A stretch of 64,000 nt of DNA from Rhynchonema sp. JSB1_4 (Eukaryota > Nematoda > Chromadorea > Monhysterida > Xyalidae). Below are positions 34,801 through 47,002 of the stretch, piece by piece. The stretch is from NCBI GenBank assembly GCA_030248065.1, contig JASAMV010006826.1:1-64000 (forward strand), written 5' to 3'. The notes under the pieces were generated by a model. That model saw nothing but the letters and a program-made list of their open reading frames with translations, had not been told where the DNA came from and searched no databases. The stretch's first letter is position 1, and each line of letters starts with the position of its first letter. The position numbers and the translations under genes are program-made.

Positions 34801-35809
34801 AACTCCTCGCCAGGTGACCGCGTGAGTCCGTGTGACAGCAAATACTGCCTTTTCTCAATCGCATACGGATTATCAAGAGCGTAGCATGAGAAATTGTAGA
34901 ACAGTGGCTTCAGTGGATTAGTCTCGTTGCAGCGCTCGTCGGCGAGATTTGAGAAACACCCTGAATATTAATTATCAAGGCAATATGAGTTTGTTTTGGT
35001 TGTGCACATCGATCTGTTTTCACAGACGGGCTGTGCACCAGGTCATCTTCAGTGCGATGCACCGGAAGGCTGAGTGGTCCCGCAAAAAAAAACACCGGCG
35101 GCTGCGCGTTGGTTTCATCTTCGCATAAGACATCCCTTTATGTTTACATGTCAACTTTTCCTGAATCGTCAAGACAAACTAACGATATGTGTTCCATTCT
35201 CCCGTGCAGGTGTCCCATTTCATCCGACCACGGAATGACAGCACGAAATAGAGCACAGCCCAGGCGATTATGATGTTGTAGTAGATCGCGGTCAGAAACG
35301 ATACCGTAACCATCGCCCAGCCGACACCTTGAAAAATCAGGAAAGTGATGTTTCATTTGAGGAAGTCAATATATTAGTGCCTGCGCATTATGATTTGACA
35401 AAATCACGCACGGCACTAGATTTCCGAAGTGTTTAAAAAAATTAATCAACGAACCAGTGAAAAGGGGCGACAGCTTGCTGAATAAAACGCTCGGTCCGAG
35501 ACTCGAAAATTGACCCATTGACAGTTCCAGGTAGAATAGGGGCAGGCCGATGAGCAGCAACGAAATGAAATAGGGAATGAGGAACACACCTGGAAATTGA
35601 TATCGCGTGATTATGGAAGAAAAGATGCCCAGTTTTTTTCTTTCAGAAAAAAATAACCAACCGCCCCCATTCTCATAGCACAAATACGGGAATCGCCACA
35701 CATTGCCCAGGCCAACCGCATAGCCAACACAGGCAAGGAAGAACTCCAGTTGATTCGACCATTGGCCTCGCTCGCCAGCCACTGGCTCGATCAGCTGGCT
35801 TGTGTCCAT
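31861..35809 (-). CDS. SLC6 sodium-dependent neurotransmitter/amino-acid transporter, copy A
   Basis: Twelve-helix Na+/Cl- dependent symporter of the SLC6 family in the plasma membrane. Exons 5' to 3': 35809-35662, 35589-35455, 35327-35184, 34960-34795, 34409-34270, 34109-33955, 33688-33561, 33467-33367, 33278-33166, 33106-32978, 32916-32817, 32748-32618, 32380-32216, 31989-31861. They join in frame to 627 residues. TM1 has [20 protein letters not shown]. The large extracellular loop has a Cys pair and N-glycosylation sites NET and NFS. TM6 starts [18 protein letters not shown]; further matches are [17 protein letters not shown] and [11 protein letters not shown]. The TM6-TM10 region resembles the glycine/proline transporter branch, but substrate cannot be assigned. 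The exon 9 donor is GC (CAG|GCAAGA). A possible poly(A) hexamer lies at 31646-31641. Confidence 0.93.
32024..32085. repeat. Dispersed GGTGCACC repeat, copy in SLC6 intron
   Basis: CTGTTTTCACAGACTGGCGG, TGCACCAGGATATCGTCAGT, GCG. It lies just upstream (on the minus strand) of the last exon of the first SLC6 gene. Another, more diverged copy lies at 32498-32560 in the next intron. Confidence 0.7.
33775..33840. repeat. Dispersed GGTGCACC repeat, best-preserved copy
   Basis: GGGCGGTGCACCAGGTCATC, GTCAGTGCGAATGCAGTAGA, TGGTCACGTGATCC. Intron 6 of the first SLC6 gene. The core contains the palindrome GGTGCACC. Confidence 0.8.
34467..34499. mobile_element. 33-bp hAT-like mini-element with 8-bp target duplication
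   Basis: CAGGGTTGGGCAAAAAATTC then TTTTCCAACCCTG: two terminal inverted repeats and almost nothing between. It is flanked by the perfect direct repeat CTACAGTC (34459-34466 and 34500-34507). The ends match those of the element at 8164-8889 (CAGGGTTG...CAACCCTG). It sits in intron 4 of SLC6 copy A. Confidence 0.8.
35008..35085. repeat. Dispersed GGTGCACC repeat, copy in SLC6 intron 3
   Basis: GATCTGTTTTCACAGACGGG, CTGTGCACCAGGTCATCTTC, AGTGCGATGCACCGG. It shares the CTGTTTTCACAGAC leader with the copy at 32024. Confidence 0.75.
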
Positions 35810-36045
35810 ATTTGGGTACTGCTATCTGAATAATGTTGAGATTTGATGTTTCATTGGATCTTCGCTTTGTTGGAAAGGCGCACACACACACTCTCTCTCA
35901 AAACTAAATATGGAAGAAAATATTGTTCGTGTCGCGGACAAATAAAACAACGGTGATCAACGCAAAAGGTGCACACAACACGTAACAAGTTTGGGCACGA
36001 GATCTCTCGTGTGTTGTTGTGCGGCGCACAAATACAGTGCAGGAC

Positions 36046-36440
36046 AATGGCGGATCCAGCTTTTGGCCAAGGGAGGGGCCCAATCAAAAAGATATTTTTC
36101 TCTGGTGCTTGTTCCATTCCATTATTGAAAAGTCATTTTTTTATCTATTGCTTGTTTAGAACGTTGGCGGTTTATACCAGAACAACACAAGGAGTGACAA
36201 CGCGCGCAAAGCGCGCTAAGTGTTGGCACTTTTTGCCCTCGCGAAAGCCCAATTTCATTGCAAATAGGTGCATCTGATGTGTGCCAAGGATTTTTTGGAC
36301 CTTCGAAGTGTGTCAAAGTAAAAATCCTGCGATTTAGGTGTCCTTTTTTCTTCTTCTTTCCGAAACGCTGGCCCCTATTCACAGTCCAATTTGACCAAAG
36401 GGGGCCCCGGCCCCTGTGACCGCCCTGGATCCGCCCTTGA
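36046..36440. mobile_element. hAT-like MITE (GGCGGATCCAG ends)
   Basis: A 395-bp non-coding element with terminal inverted repeats (AATGGCGGATCCAG at the left, CTGGATCCGCCCTTGA at the right) and GGGGCCC stretches just inside both ends. The 8-bp direct repeat TGCAGGAC flanks it (36038-36045 and 36441-36448). TIR type and 8-bp duplication fit the hAT superfamily. It lies between the two SLC6 genes. Confidence 0.85.
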
Positions 36441-36448
36441 TGCAGGAC

Positions 36449-37686
36449 CAATGCATCTGTGCAGTTGGCAATTACAGACCGTTGTCGTTTTTTGTACTGT
36501 GCAGCACGGTGTGCACAGGTATTGATCGACAGGAGTTGCCATGAATGTAATGAAGGTCACTTTTGCGCGCTACTCAGCATTATTGTCACACGAAAGTATG
36601 GTCGTTGCTGAATTTCTTGAGCTCAGATATGCATGTTCGTTGTGCATGCAGTATTCCTTGACGTGTGTAGACTTTTCATTGTGTTCTCAATATTTCACGA
36701 AGGATCCACATTCAATTGTGGCACGCTTGGTCCACTTTTTTGTATGAACTGTTCGACCATTTTTGAAGAACGGAATTAGCCAGAGCATCAACAGCAGGCA
36801 ATTTTTATCATTCAATTCAGTCAGATCAGTCAGTCAGTTCATCGATTTGCAAACAAGTGACAAAAATAACTGGCGCAAGTCCTAGAATGTCATAACAACG
36901 ATATGTAACATCTTTGCGACAGTTCCAGAAAGATGGTGTATATAACGAGAGAAAGCACCGATATGCTTCAAAATTTCTGACAAATAAATGAGTATTCAAA
37001 TTTCTAATCAGATACCATACCACTTTGATGTGCTTAAAATAAGTTCAATTGTATGAGCTTTTTTGGGTCAAGGTGTGCACGATAGTGAAGGTATAGTTAA
37101 ATCTAGACGAAATTCAAATGTACAATCCCCTGGATGATAGTGACGAGTTATAAGGCTCCTATATATTTGACATCAGAAAACACAATTTAAAGCACTTTAT
37201 AAAAGCACTTGGGATAATACGTAAGTGTTATTATACTCCAGTTGAGAGTAGTGGCACAAAAAATAATGCAACACAGGAGTTTTTCTTCCTTTGGTGCCTA
37301 TATATAAACCGCAACCGCAGTGCACAAATTCATTTATGCGCGATCAATTTCTTGTCAGCAAATGCGACCAAAGGTGAAAAACTTTCGTGTGCTTTAGGCA
37401 TGACCATAACCAATGTATCACAAAGTTACACAGAACTCAAGGGTGTCGATGCACATTTTTCAGTCGTAATTCGAGACTGTCGGTGCATACATTGGTTGGT
37501 TGGTCTGTGATTTTAACTGTAAACAAATAAGAACTGGCTGCAGTGTCTGATCCCAACTGTGGATAAACAAATGTGCGCAAAATAATTTTCTGTATGTACA
37601 ACAAGGGAATCGGTATTCGGAAGCAAATTAGTTGAAACATGGGATAGAATTCCACTCACAATTATGCAAGCAAAAATTTAAATCAC
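36449..37686. other. Intergenic between SLC6 copies, no gene seen
   Basis: About 1.2 kb between the MITE and the stop codon of SLC6 copy B. It should hold the 3' UTR of copy B and the distal promoter of copy A. I see no conserved frame or RNA gene. Confidence 0.6.
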
Positions 37687-40600
37687 TCAGAATTTTCCGT
37701 TCTGAAAACCCGGATTTGCTTGATTCCCGTTTTGCGCCGGATACGTTTTGTGCATCTCTATGTTTTGCGTCTTCCTATCCTCTCGCATATGTTCGGGACA
37801 CCACTCGGGCGTGGCTTTGATCAGATCTGCGGGTCTCTGAAAAAGAAAGTTGAATTGTCCTCTGATTTGGATGGAACTAGAGTTCGGTATCACAAAATTT
37901 GTCCCGGAGATCTTGACCCGTTTACCATACTCTTCGTTATTTTATGAACAGGCATCTGTGCATATTCTACGCATCACCCGAAATGCTCTGCTGCCGTCGA
38001 ATTTGAGCGTAGAATCCTAGGGTCGTGTGAGTTCTTTCAGGTCACATGGCCATCTGGTGCATTCACACTGACGATGACCTGGTACAGCGCTCGTCAGTGA
38101 AAACAGGTCGAAATCGGCAAACAAAAAAAACACACAAGCTGTATGTATATGTATTTCATTTCGTCAGCCGTTGTGCTGCACGACGGCTAACAGCTGTTGT
38201 TTTGCATTGAACACGAATCTGTGTGAACTTTTCAAACAATGCCGACAAAATAAAAAAAAACCCAAACTTACGCCTCCCTCCTTCATATTTGATATAAACA
38301 TGACGACCATGAACACGAGGATGACAATGGCGGGCAACGCTGCCAGACACCATCCGACCAAGTCAGCCACCCAGGGAAACGTCTTCTTGTTATAGCTCAT
38401 GTCACTGATGTTGACGAAACTCATTATGAAGATGAACTGCAGAGCAATACAGTGGTTTGAAAAATGGTTACGTGTCGGAAACGAGTTATTCAAGCAGTGT
38501 CTCGACAGTGAGTCAGGTTCGTGAGGCTCACAGCCTGATGTCGCACGCCTCAGTCTGAGCGAAAACTGGGGCCTAAACCCTGAGTGCGAACTTGAGCCTG
38601 ATGATTTTGTGCTTAAAAACAACGAACCTTTTTGATCAGTTATTGTTTAATCAGAAAGGATGAAAGTTAAGCCCATCCATAGCTATGGTGAACGCCGATT
38701 TGACCCACAGACGCGACACAATAACTTCCTACCACGAAGAAATGAAAGGAAAAGCATCAAACAACCGATATTACCAACCAGCATAAGAAGTGGTGACGCG
38801 CCGACCCACATAATCTTCCAGTACCAACCGGTCGGACCGATAATTTGGCCGACAGTCGACGTGCTACGACCCAACATCATCTCGATATCACGGCAGAAGC
38901 GACCCAGGCCTGTGATGTTTCATGATTTCAGTGTAAGACGTACAGAACAATGGATTATAATTTTAGTTGATTATATCAGATTTCAGACAAAGATTTTTTT
39001 GAAGCAAATCACTCCAATTCACTCACCATACAAATGCACCACAACAATCACTTCGAACAGTGCGATCAACAACAGGCCGTAGCTGGCGGCGAAGTTGTCG
39101 AAAATCGTGAAAATGTAGATGCCACCCTGAATCAGGATGGATGAAATTTATCGCTTTTGTAACATTTTGCATAAAACTTAATTGGAAAATGAAACAAAAC
39201 ATTTACCCCGAGGCACATGGGTAGGCCGAGAAGGAACATCACAAGGCACGCGCCGGCCACAACCGCCCATTTGCGTTTGCGCAGGTCCGGATATCGGTCA
39301 AGGAACGCCGTTGTGACGCACTCAACCATTGCGAACTGAAATTTGCCCTTGCTCAGTTTATTTTTGAACATATTTTTACGTTTAAAAGCATATTGTTGTG
39401 CAACATCAGCTTGCCTGACTGTCCAAGCCCAGCGTGAACAACATGAAGAAGAATAGGATGGCCCAAATCGGTGGGAATGGCATTCGCACAATGGCTTCGG
39501 GATACGCGATGAACGCGAGACTCGGACCTGAAAAGGTGAAATCAGGATAGATGTTTTTTAATCATTATTTTTTGTTTTTAATTTATATGGACATGAACTA
39601 CTTACCACTTGACACGACCTCCGAGACCTGTTTGCCGAGAGCCTGAGCCATAAAGCCCAGGGTGGAGAAGATGGCAAAACCAGCAAAGACGCTTGTGCCG
39701 CAGTTGCTGAAAGTAAAAGAAAGAAGTAGAAAAAGACGGAAACTTTAAACTTTTCCTCCAAAAAAACGCACGTAAACGCAACAATCAGCGCATCGCGATA
39801 GCAATTGTTGTTGAATTTGTTGTAGCTGGCCATGGTCAAAAGGGAACCGAACGCCGGACCGAGCGAGTAGAAAATTTGCGTGGCTGCCGCACGCCATACC
39901 TGACAAAATGATGTTTCAATTTTTACTGTAAAACTGAAACATTATTTTAAATTACTAATTAAATGTTAACATTCACTCACGTTCATGTCAGCCAGTCTGT
40001 GTATATTGGGCGTGATGTAGAATTTCACTCCCTCGCCCGCTCCGTCCAATGTGACCCCGCGAATCAACAGGATCACCAACACAACATAAGGGAAGGTGGC
40101 CGTGAAGTAGACAACTTTGCCCGTCGATTGCACGCCTGCAAGGAGCTATACAGTCTACCCTTGCCATACTGGCGACCTATTTAAGAATGTTGTCGATCTT
40201 CAGTCTTAATTTCCTAAGCAGCATCCTGTAGTCTGTGGGGAAGATTCCTTATAGTGGCCATAAACGACGAAGTCAGATCACGGCACCACAGGGCAGAATG
40301 TGGGTTGGAATTGAAAAAGTTTAAAAAATTGGCATTTTGCCAACCTTTGATGAGACAGAGGAACACGATCACCCAGCAGGCCAACAATGATAGTACGAGG
40401 TACCATTGGAAGCCACCCAGACCCGCGGGACTGAAGTCGGCCATGCCGGGACCGTCGTTCTGACCCAGTGCGTTCAGGTTATATACGAAGTTGCTGAAAC
40501 ATCAGCCAGTTGGTTGAGTGTAAATAATGTGTGCGTTGTGCGCAGCGTTGCTTTTTTTGCTTGTCAGTATCAACAGACCAGTGGAATACCGGGTCATGTC

Positions 40601-41915
40601 ACTGTTGTGAGTGCACCATGTGAATATGGCCACAAGATCCGAAATCACAAACGCGATGTCGATTTTGCGAAACGTAAATGGATTTCTCAAGAAATAAAAG
40701 CGAAATTCTGGACAATATTCATGGTGACTCACTTGAAAAACTCCTCCGCCGGTGAGGTAGCAGTTCCGTTGTCAACGAGCAACTTTCTGGCGGCCAAAGT
40801 GGTCTGATTTGTAGCCGCATAGCAGCCCCCGGCGTAGAACAGGGGTCGGCTCGAGTCAGCCTCTTTGCAAACTGCATCCGCGCGATTCGAGTAACATCCT
40901 GAATTGAAATTATTTTTTTTCGAATATTGAACTAAAATGGTTTAAATATCAAAAAAGGTGTGTGCAGTACGTCTCAATCCCTTTTCACCTGTGTGGTGCA
41001 GTGCAACCCTTCCCACAAGCGACCTCATCGTTTCATCGGATTTGTCCTACTCAGCTCCACGCAAAACGTCAACTTTATGTTCCTAATTTCCGCTTTTCTA
41101 AGATGAAAATTTAACTTTTGATACGCTTTTATCGCATAACTAACTGTATGTATTCCACCAGCCGGTACAAGTGTCCCACATCATGGTGCCCCGGAATGAC
41201 AGCACAAAATAGAGTATGGTCCATGCGATAATGACGTTGTAGTAGATGGCAGTGGTGAATGATACCGTAACCATCGCCCAGCCGACACCTTGAAAGATCA
41301 GGGCACATGATGTATAGGTGATGTTTCAACAACAGTTATGAGAATATGGCAACCAACCAGTGAACATCGGTGACAAATGTCTGAAGAGCATGTTAGGGCC
41401 GAGACTCGAAAACTGGCCCAATGACAGTTCCATGAAGAAAATCGGCAGACCCGCCAGCATCAGCGAAATAACGTATGGAACCAGAAAAGCACCTTTAAGA
41501 ATGAAATTAGGTATTCATCTGCCATAAAGGTGATTTATAATAATACTCAGCACATTATAATATTAGTGCTATGCGTATAAACATGCGCTCCAGGTCTGCA
41601 GCGGTCGCGTGACCACCTAGCGCGATCCTGTGGCATCAAGTGAAAAACGAGCTACTGTATCAGGCTGCACAACACAGATTATACTCAGCGAACAATGTGT
41701 ATGAATATAAAGGGTGTCTTGTCTCATACACGACACTAATATTCTGAATGCAACTAACCGCCTCCATTTTCATAGCACAGATACGGGAATCGCCACACAT
41801 TGCCCAGGCCAACCGCATAGCCGATGCACGCCAATATGAACTCCAATTGGCTGCCCCATTGGCCCCGATTCGGGTCTGCGGCGCCCGTGATTTCGACTTT
41901 ACCGCCGTTTGTCAT
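37687..41915 (-). CDS. SLC6 sodium-dependent neurotransmitter/amino-acid transporter, copy B
   Basis: Tandem paralogue of copy A. Exons 5' to 3': 41915-41759, 41492-41358, 41288-41145, 40898-40733, 40493-40345, 40135-39981, 39899-39772, 39706-39606, 39527-39415, 39335-39207, 39126-39027, 38909-38779, 38436-38272, 37836-37687; 640 residues. Intron positions and phases match copy A, and ten of the 14 exons have exactly equal lengths (exons 2-4 and 6-11 plus others differ only at the ends and exon 5). TM1 [20 protein letters not shown]; loop 2 with Cys pair and NQT and NGT sites; TM6 [18 protein letters not shown]; then [20 protein letters not shown] and [11 protein letters not shown]. As in copy A, intron 9 uses a GC donor (CAG|GCAAGC). 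The TM6 motif SLGPAFG differs from copy A (SVGIGFG), so substrate preference may differ. I chose the ATG at 41915 because it gives a copy A-like N-terminus; two upstream in-frame ATGs are AT-rich. Confidence 0.93.
38036..38115. repeat. Dispersed GGTGCACC repeat, inverted copy
   Basis: GTCACATGGCCATCTGGTGC, ATTCACACTGACGATGACCT, GGTACAGCGCTCGTCAGTGA, AAACAGG. Almost the whole unit in reverse complement, inside the last intron of the second SLC6 gene. Confidence 0.75.
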
Positions 41916-44900
41916 TTTATTTCTGTAATTTATTTTTATATTTATAATCATTTTAAGTTTAAATGTCAATTTTGGCGTAGTGAGCTAGCTGGTTGGCAGA
42001 TGTTTCAAACCTGATCAGATGGAATAGATCCAGTCCGTAGAACACGAACTGGAACGGGAACGGAACGAAATGCTTGATGTTGGGCATGATGACTGGTTTG
42101 GGTTGGTGTTTTTTGGAGAAATATGTAGATGGAAACGGTAAAAATAATGGAATGAACAATGGCGCACAAGAAAGAACACACAAACGCTGGAGATGGAGCA
42201 GTGATGTAGTTGGTCCGAGCAAGAAAGCTAGCTACATAGTTAGCCGGGTACCCCGATTTGGGGGTATTGGTCCAGAAGTCAAAAACAGGGGCACAAAAAT
42301 TGGTCGAAATTATGCCAAAATACGCCTTAAAATGCGTGTTGTTGCGCACGTTTTTGATGAGCGCAACGAGCAATGAGCAAATTTGTGCGATGTTAACCAT
42401 TTTGGCCCATAAAATTGTCATTTTGGCACTAAAATCAACACTTCTTTGAAGACCGGTGGGAGCAAGAAAGCTACCTATAGCAGTTGGTGGCTATTACCCC
42501 ATACTCCCATCACTGAGCTGGGGAGTTCCCCCAACAAACTGCGTACATAACTCAGACAAATTTCAAATGGACTACCTTCGAGACCGTTGATCAAGGTGTA
42601 TCCCCGGCGCAAGATTAAAGAGATATTTTTTGAGAGTTGTAACTAATGCAACAAGTCACTGTCGAACTGAATACTGGAGGCACTGGGCCTTCTTGCTTTC
42701 ATGCACAAATCACACTGGGTGGGTTACTGAGAATCATAAATAATAAACAAAGTGGGCTGTGCAGACAGTTTATTGTCTGAATAAAATCTAGACGGGGGAA
42801 ATACAGCAATACTGGAAGGTTAATCATGTTGTTTAGCTACTGTAGACAACAAGTTCGACAAAAGTTTATTATGTGACGGTGCTATGGACAAAATAAACTT
42901 CGTGAGTGAGAAAACAACATCCAAACAGTTTGTACTAAAATTTCAAAATGAACGGTTTTACCTGGAAAGTCGTACTTAACAATGGTTAGCGGAAGTTATT
43001 AAGAGCTTTGATCGCCAAAAAACGTCAGGATCACAGCCGTACACTTATGTTTGTCCATGCAGTTTGTGCTGGTTATTTGCGCACCTGGTAATCAGCCTGA
43101 GAGCGTCTAAAAAGTGCATATCAGATCAGTCGTGAAAACACCTGTGGTGGGGTTGTAAAAATACCAATACCTGTACATGTACCAACAGGTTATATTTTTG
43201 ATCCAAACATAATAGCCAGAACTCAACGTTTGGTCACCAGTTTTGATAGAGTTAATGCAAGGGACGCACCAAAAGTTGACCCATTAAGCGTGACCCCCTG
43301 ATGTTCATCCAAAAGTGTGTATGCTATAAGTCCCACAGACCCACCCGAATATGGGACTTTTAGGCGCCCATACAAAATCAAAAAGTGTACAAAGTAAAAC
43401 TCAAAAAATGAAGCGCACCACCACACGGCAGCGACACAGTCACAATTGAACAACTGCTCTGCCTCTGACTACTGTATAAATATTATTTGTGGAGTAGCGC
43501 GCATTGTGTGAATGAACCGCATGCACGGCTGGTTGTTTGATAAAAACATGCGTGATTCACCTGCGTGCACGTGTATGGCTGTTTTTGGAAATCATTTTTT
43601 GTACAATTTACGTAAAGGCCCGTCATTTCGGAACTAAACACTACACACTGCACTTGCAGTCCAGTCATACAACAACAATTGCGTGGGTTGTGACGTGCAG
43701 AGGTTGATGCTGTAATAGTCATGCATTGTGGTAGGTAGCAGGCGCAGTTGCACTTTGCGGCGATTGCAAAATACGTCAGCTGACGCATATTTTATTGGGG
43801 CCCGCCATAAGCAGTAGCAGTACCGTGCCCGGAATCATGTTTTTCCCGACCACGTTGGCACCTCGTCGCATGAGATACGTTAAGCGACTCCTGTGGGAAG
43901 ACTTGCATCAACTACTTCACAATTAGCCGTACATTGCATGTTCACCCACGGTGTTAATCAACCGCAACTAAAACTTCGAAAATTGGTAAACGCTGTGTAA
44001 AAAATCGCTTTGCTTGTTTGGCGAATGTTGAGAAGCATTATGATTTCGTAAGCGGGCGTAACCACTCTTTAGATGACACATCGAGGAGCATAATTGTTGG
44101 AAACTATGAGTCAAAAGTGCGAAACAAAAAATCGAAGGTCGAATATGGCATGGAAGGACAGCAAAAATTAGCGTTCTGATTATTTCACTGGCTGTATATG
44201 TACATGTCTAACTGCACCATGCCTTGCCTGCATAACTTAAAATTTCAGCCAGTATCATTGAAAACCATTGATATGGCAGACTGAAAATGAGCCATGATTT
44301 TAGGGAAGCATTAGATTGTTTCTGTAAATCAGTGCACACATTTGACTACTGCACCACACATAGAGAAGTCCTGAGCTGTCTGGACGTGCATACGTAGAGT
44401 TGTTACGATGGATGTTACTGAAAAAAATTGGCACTGAAAAAACCTGTTCAACACAAATTTTTCTATGTTAACAACCATAGAGCGTTGTGTGCTGCAGGTT
44501 GTAAGCAAACAATATTTCTACTGTATTTCCTTCAACAGTAGGCACACAACAGTTTGGTACGGTGAGGTAGCTGTTCCACAATACGTCTCACTGTACATCA
44601 CATACATTCGTCGGAAGCAGAAGCAGCACATGTTCACATAAAGGAAAAGAACACAACATACTGACAAAAATTGTTAGGTTGCATGAAACGTTTATACCGA
44701 ATAAGTGAAAGTGCGATGACCAAGGTAGCGACAATGAGTTCTTGCGGCATAAATTTGCGGGGAAAAAAATCGAGGGACAAAATGGCGGTGACAAACGTAG
44801 TGATGTGTGCATGCAGTTCCCGGATGGGTAACAAGTGAGTGAACAAGCTGTTCGCACATTCACACACAAGCAATGTTGTAAAATCATAAAACGTGCTCGT

Positions 44901-45275
44901 TTGAACTTTGAAGAGGTTAGGAAGCCAAATTGCACATCGATTTTGACTCGTCCTCTGACGCTCAAAAAGACGTCTGCAGTAGGTAATTGTTCATCGACGT
45001 GTAGGTATAATGACCGACTGTTTTGTTACAACTATATAACTTCACGGTGTGATTTTTACAGATGCGCGATGGGCAATATTTACATTGGGATCTTGACAAA
45101 GGGGATGGTTAGGGAAGACAGACAGCAGCCGCATACGGAACGCAAAATGCACAGGCACAGAGATTAGGCAACTTCAATGCCGGTAACCGGTTATGCGCAC
45201 AAAAGAACGCTGCATTATAGATCCGTCTTTTTTAAGGGGACCCTGTATGAACACGTAACAAACGTGTGACGTATG

Positions 45276-45380
45276 CTGCGTGCAGTAATGTTGGTCTGTT
45301 TCGCCTTGCTTTCGCTGACAGGCCAGCGCCAGGGCTCGTCAGTGCGAATGCCTCTGGCAAATGTGCCTCCAAAAAGTGAA
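45276..45380. repeat. Dispersed repeat, second subfamily
   Basis: GTAATGTTGGTCTGTTTCGC, then GCCAGGGCTCGTCAGTGCGA, ATGCC and GCCTCCAAAAA. The same order recurs at 62870-62970, defining a subfamily in which GGTGCACCAGGTCATCGTCA is replaced by a GCGCCAGGGCTCGTCA-type core. Confidence 0.7.
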
Positions 45381-45612
45381 GTTTAAAACACCCCCCACTT
45401 GGGGTGATAGGGAATAACACTTTCGAAGAGAACGGGTCAAGAACTTTCTCCAGATAGGTTGTCGGTTGAAGAAGTTTTGTACATACTCTACTTGGCGAAC
45501 TATAATTTATTTAGAAACATCTGGCAAATGGTTGCGAAACATAAAAGTAAGAAATGGTACTATCCAGATCAGATAACGGAAAGGATGAAAAGGATACGAG
45601 ATGAGTGACCCT

Positions 45613-45724
45613 CTCCATGTTGCTGTAGACACTGTATACATCGCATTTGATGTCCACATTTGATGTAACGTTTGGGGTATTATGTGCGTGCTCCATGTTG
45701 CTGTAGACACTGTATACATCGCAT
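45613..45724 (+). repeat. 34-bp perfect direct repeat
   Basis: CTCCATGTTGCTGTAGACAC followed by TGTATACATCGCAT occurs at 45613-45646 and again at 45691-45724, with 44 bp of different sequence between. No coding function is apparent. Confidence 0.9.
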
Positions 45725-46393
45725 CCCGCAGCGTGTGCACCGTGCATGCACCTGCCTTATAACATCGCTGTGCACACGCATGCAGTATTATGGCGTGTGG
45801 TACATATGTGGTGCCTAAAATGACATAACAGATACCTGTACGAGCGAGAAAATGTACGCCATTACTTTAAGATATATCCACCAACTTTGGACATTGTACA
45901 TATGAATAGATTTCGTCTTTTTTTGTCATATCGTGTGGGCGGAATGAAAATAAATCAACATGACTAACACCAACAGCAAGTTGCAACCGTGAAAAGCTAA
46001 AAATTTAACATATTTTTATCCTGAAAAGTTGTGAACCTTGCAGATTTTGCAAATCACGTGACGAAACATTGTATTGTCCTGTTGTTTACCCACGCAATGA
46101 ATGTCTTGAAGCCGAACGAATTAGCGTAAGCAAACAAAGTTAAACACATATGTATCTCCGCTGATTGTCTGCATATTTATGAAAAAATCATAGATGTGAT
46201 GACAAATACAGAAAGTGCATATTATAATCTTACTCACATTGCGCACCTGGGAAATAGCGTGGTGTACCCTAAAAACTGTTTATTCAAAGACTAAGCACGC
46301 AATGAAAAAATCACATGGTCTCAGCCAAAATAACAGACAAATCACCCAGAACAATAAAGTCGGCATAAAAGTTTTGAATCATGCATAAAAAGA

Positions 46394-47002
46394 TCAAATT
46401 TGAATGCGAGGAATGCCGGGCTGTTGCGACGCCTGCAGCATCGAAAGTAGATCATGCGCTTTCGGCGACGGTGATTTGACACGATATTGCCAATATCCGT
46501 AACAGCGACACACCGTGGCCGAGCGGGGAAGACCCAAACATTCTTCCCAGTTGCGCACACAGTTGCCCCCACGCGGATAGCCCATGTCACGACACTGTTG
46601 GTCACAACCGTAGAAGCCCACGCTGCGGTCCATCCAGAAACGCGAAGAGCACGCGCTGGCTGCAGGGGGGCGGGAAATTGGGCGTAAAGGATTGAATATT
46701 TCTCGATAGCTGCGGCACTGCTTGACGAAAATAAATTATCCCGCAAGCGATTATGGGTATGGTTGAGTCAGGCTTATGTATGACCTCTTAGACCTCCACT
46801 TTGGCACCCGTCCGTAGCCACTTGACCGATTGTTGTCAATTGATTTTGCCTTGGTCCGCCCAAACAACACAATTTTGCTCATTTCTGAATCTGAGCGCAA
46901 GAACAAACCTGTGACGTGATACCAGCATCCGCCATGGACCAGTGACGGTTCAAACATCAAAACGATGAAAGGCAACATCGCTAGGAGAGGTGGTGACTTC
47001 AT
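46394..47002 (-). CDS. Macin-like secreted antimicrobial peptide 1
   Basis: Two exons (47002-46909, 46659-46394) joined in phase 1, 119 residues. Exon 1 encodes a signal peptide (KSPPLLAMLPFIVLMFEPSL, cleavage near VHG) and the first mature residues GCWYHVTA. Exon 2 carries the rest. Mature cysteines run C-x8-C-x14-C-x3-C-x10-C-x6-C-x9-C-x-C, eight in all, with the hallmark GFYGCDQQC, GGNC and CRCYG. This matches the macin family (hydramacin, neuromacin, theromacin), cysteine-rich peptides that kill or aggregate bacteria. A C-terminal tail of about 30 residues follows CRCYG and is longer than in known macins. A poly(A)-type hexamer lies at 46284-46279. Confidence 0.82.

Larger units (their letters stand above)
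41930..46340. other. Intergenic, no gene seen
   Basis: 4.4 kb upstream of SLC6 copy B and downstream of the first macin. I see no conserved domain, RNA or TIR element apart from one dispersed repeat (45276-45380) and a short direct repeat (45613-45724). The first few hundred bases should hold the copy B promoter. Confidence 0.6.

Noticed and set aside
46342..46746. 134-residue minus-strand frame overlapping macin 1
   Set aside because: It is a different frame of the macin exon; the other frame has the cysteine pattern and signal-exon join.
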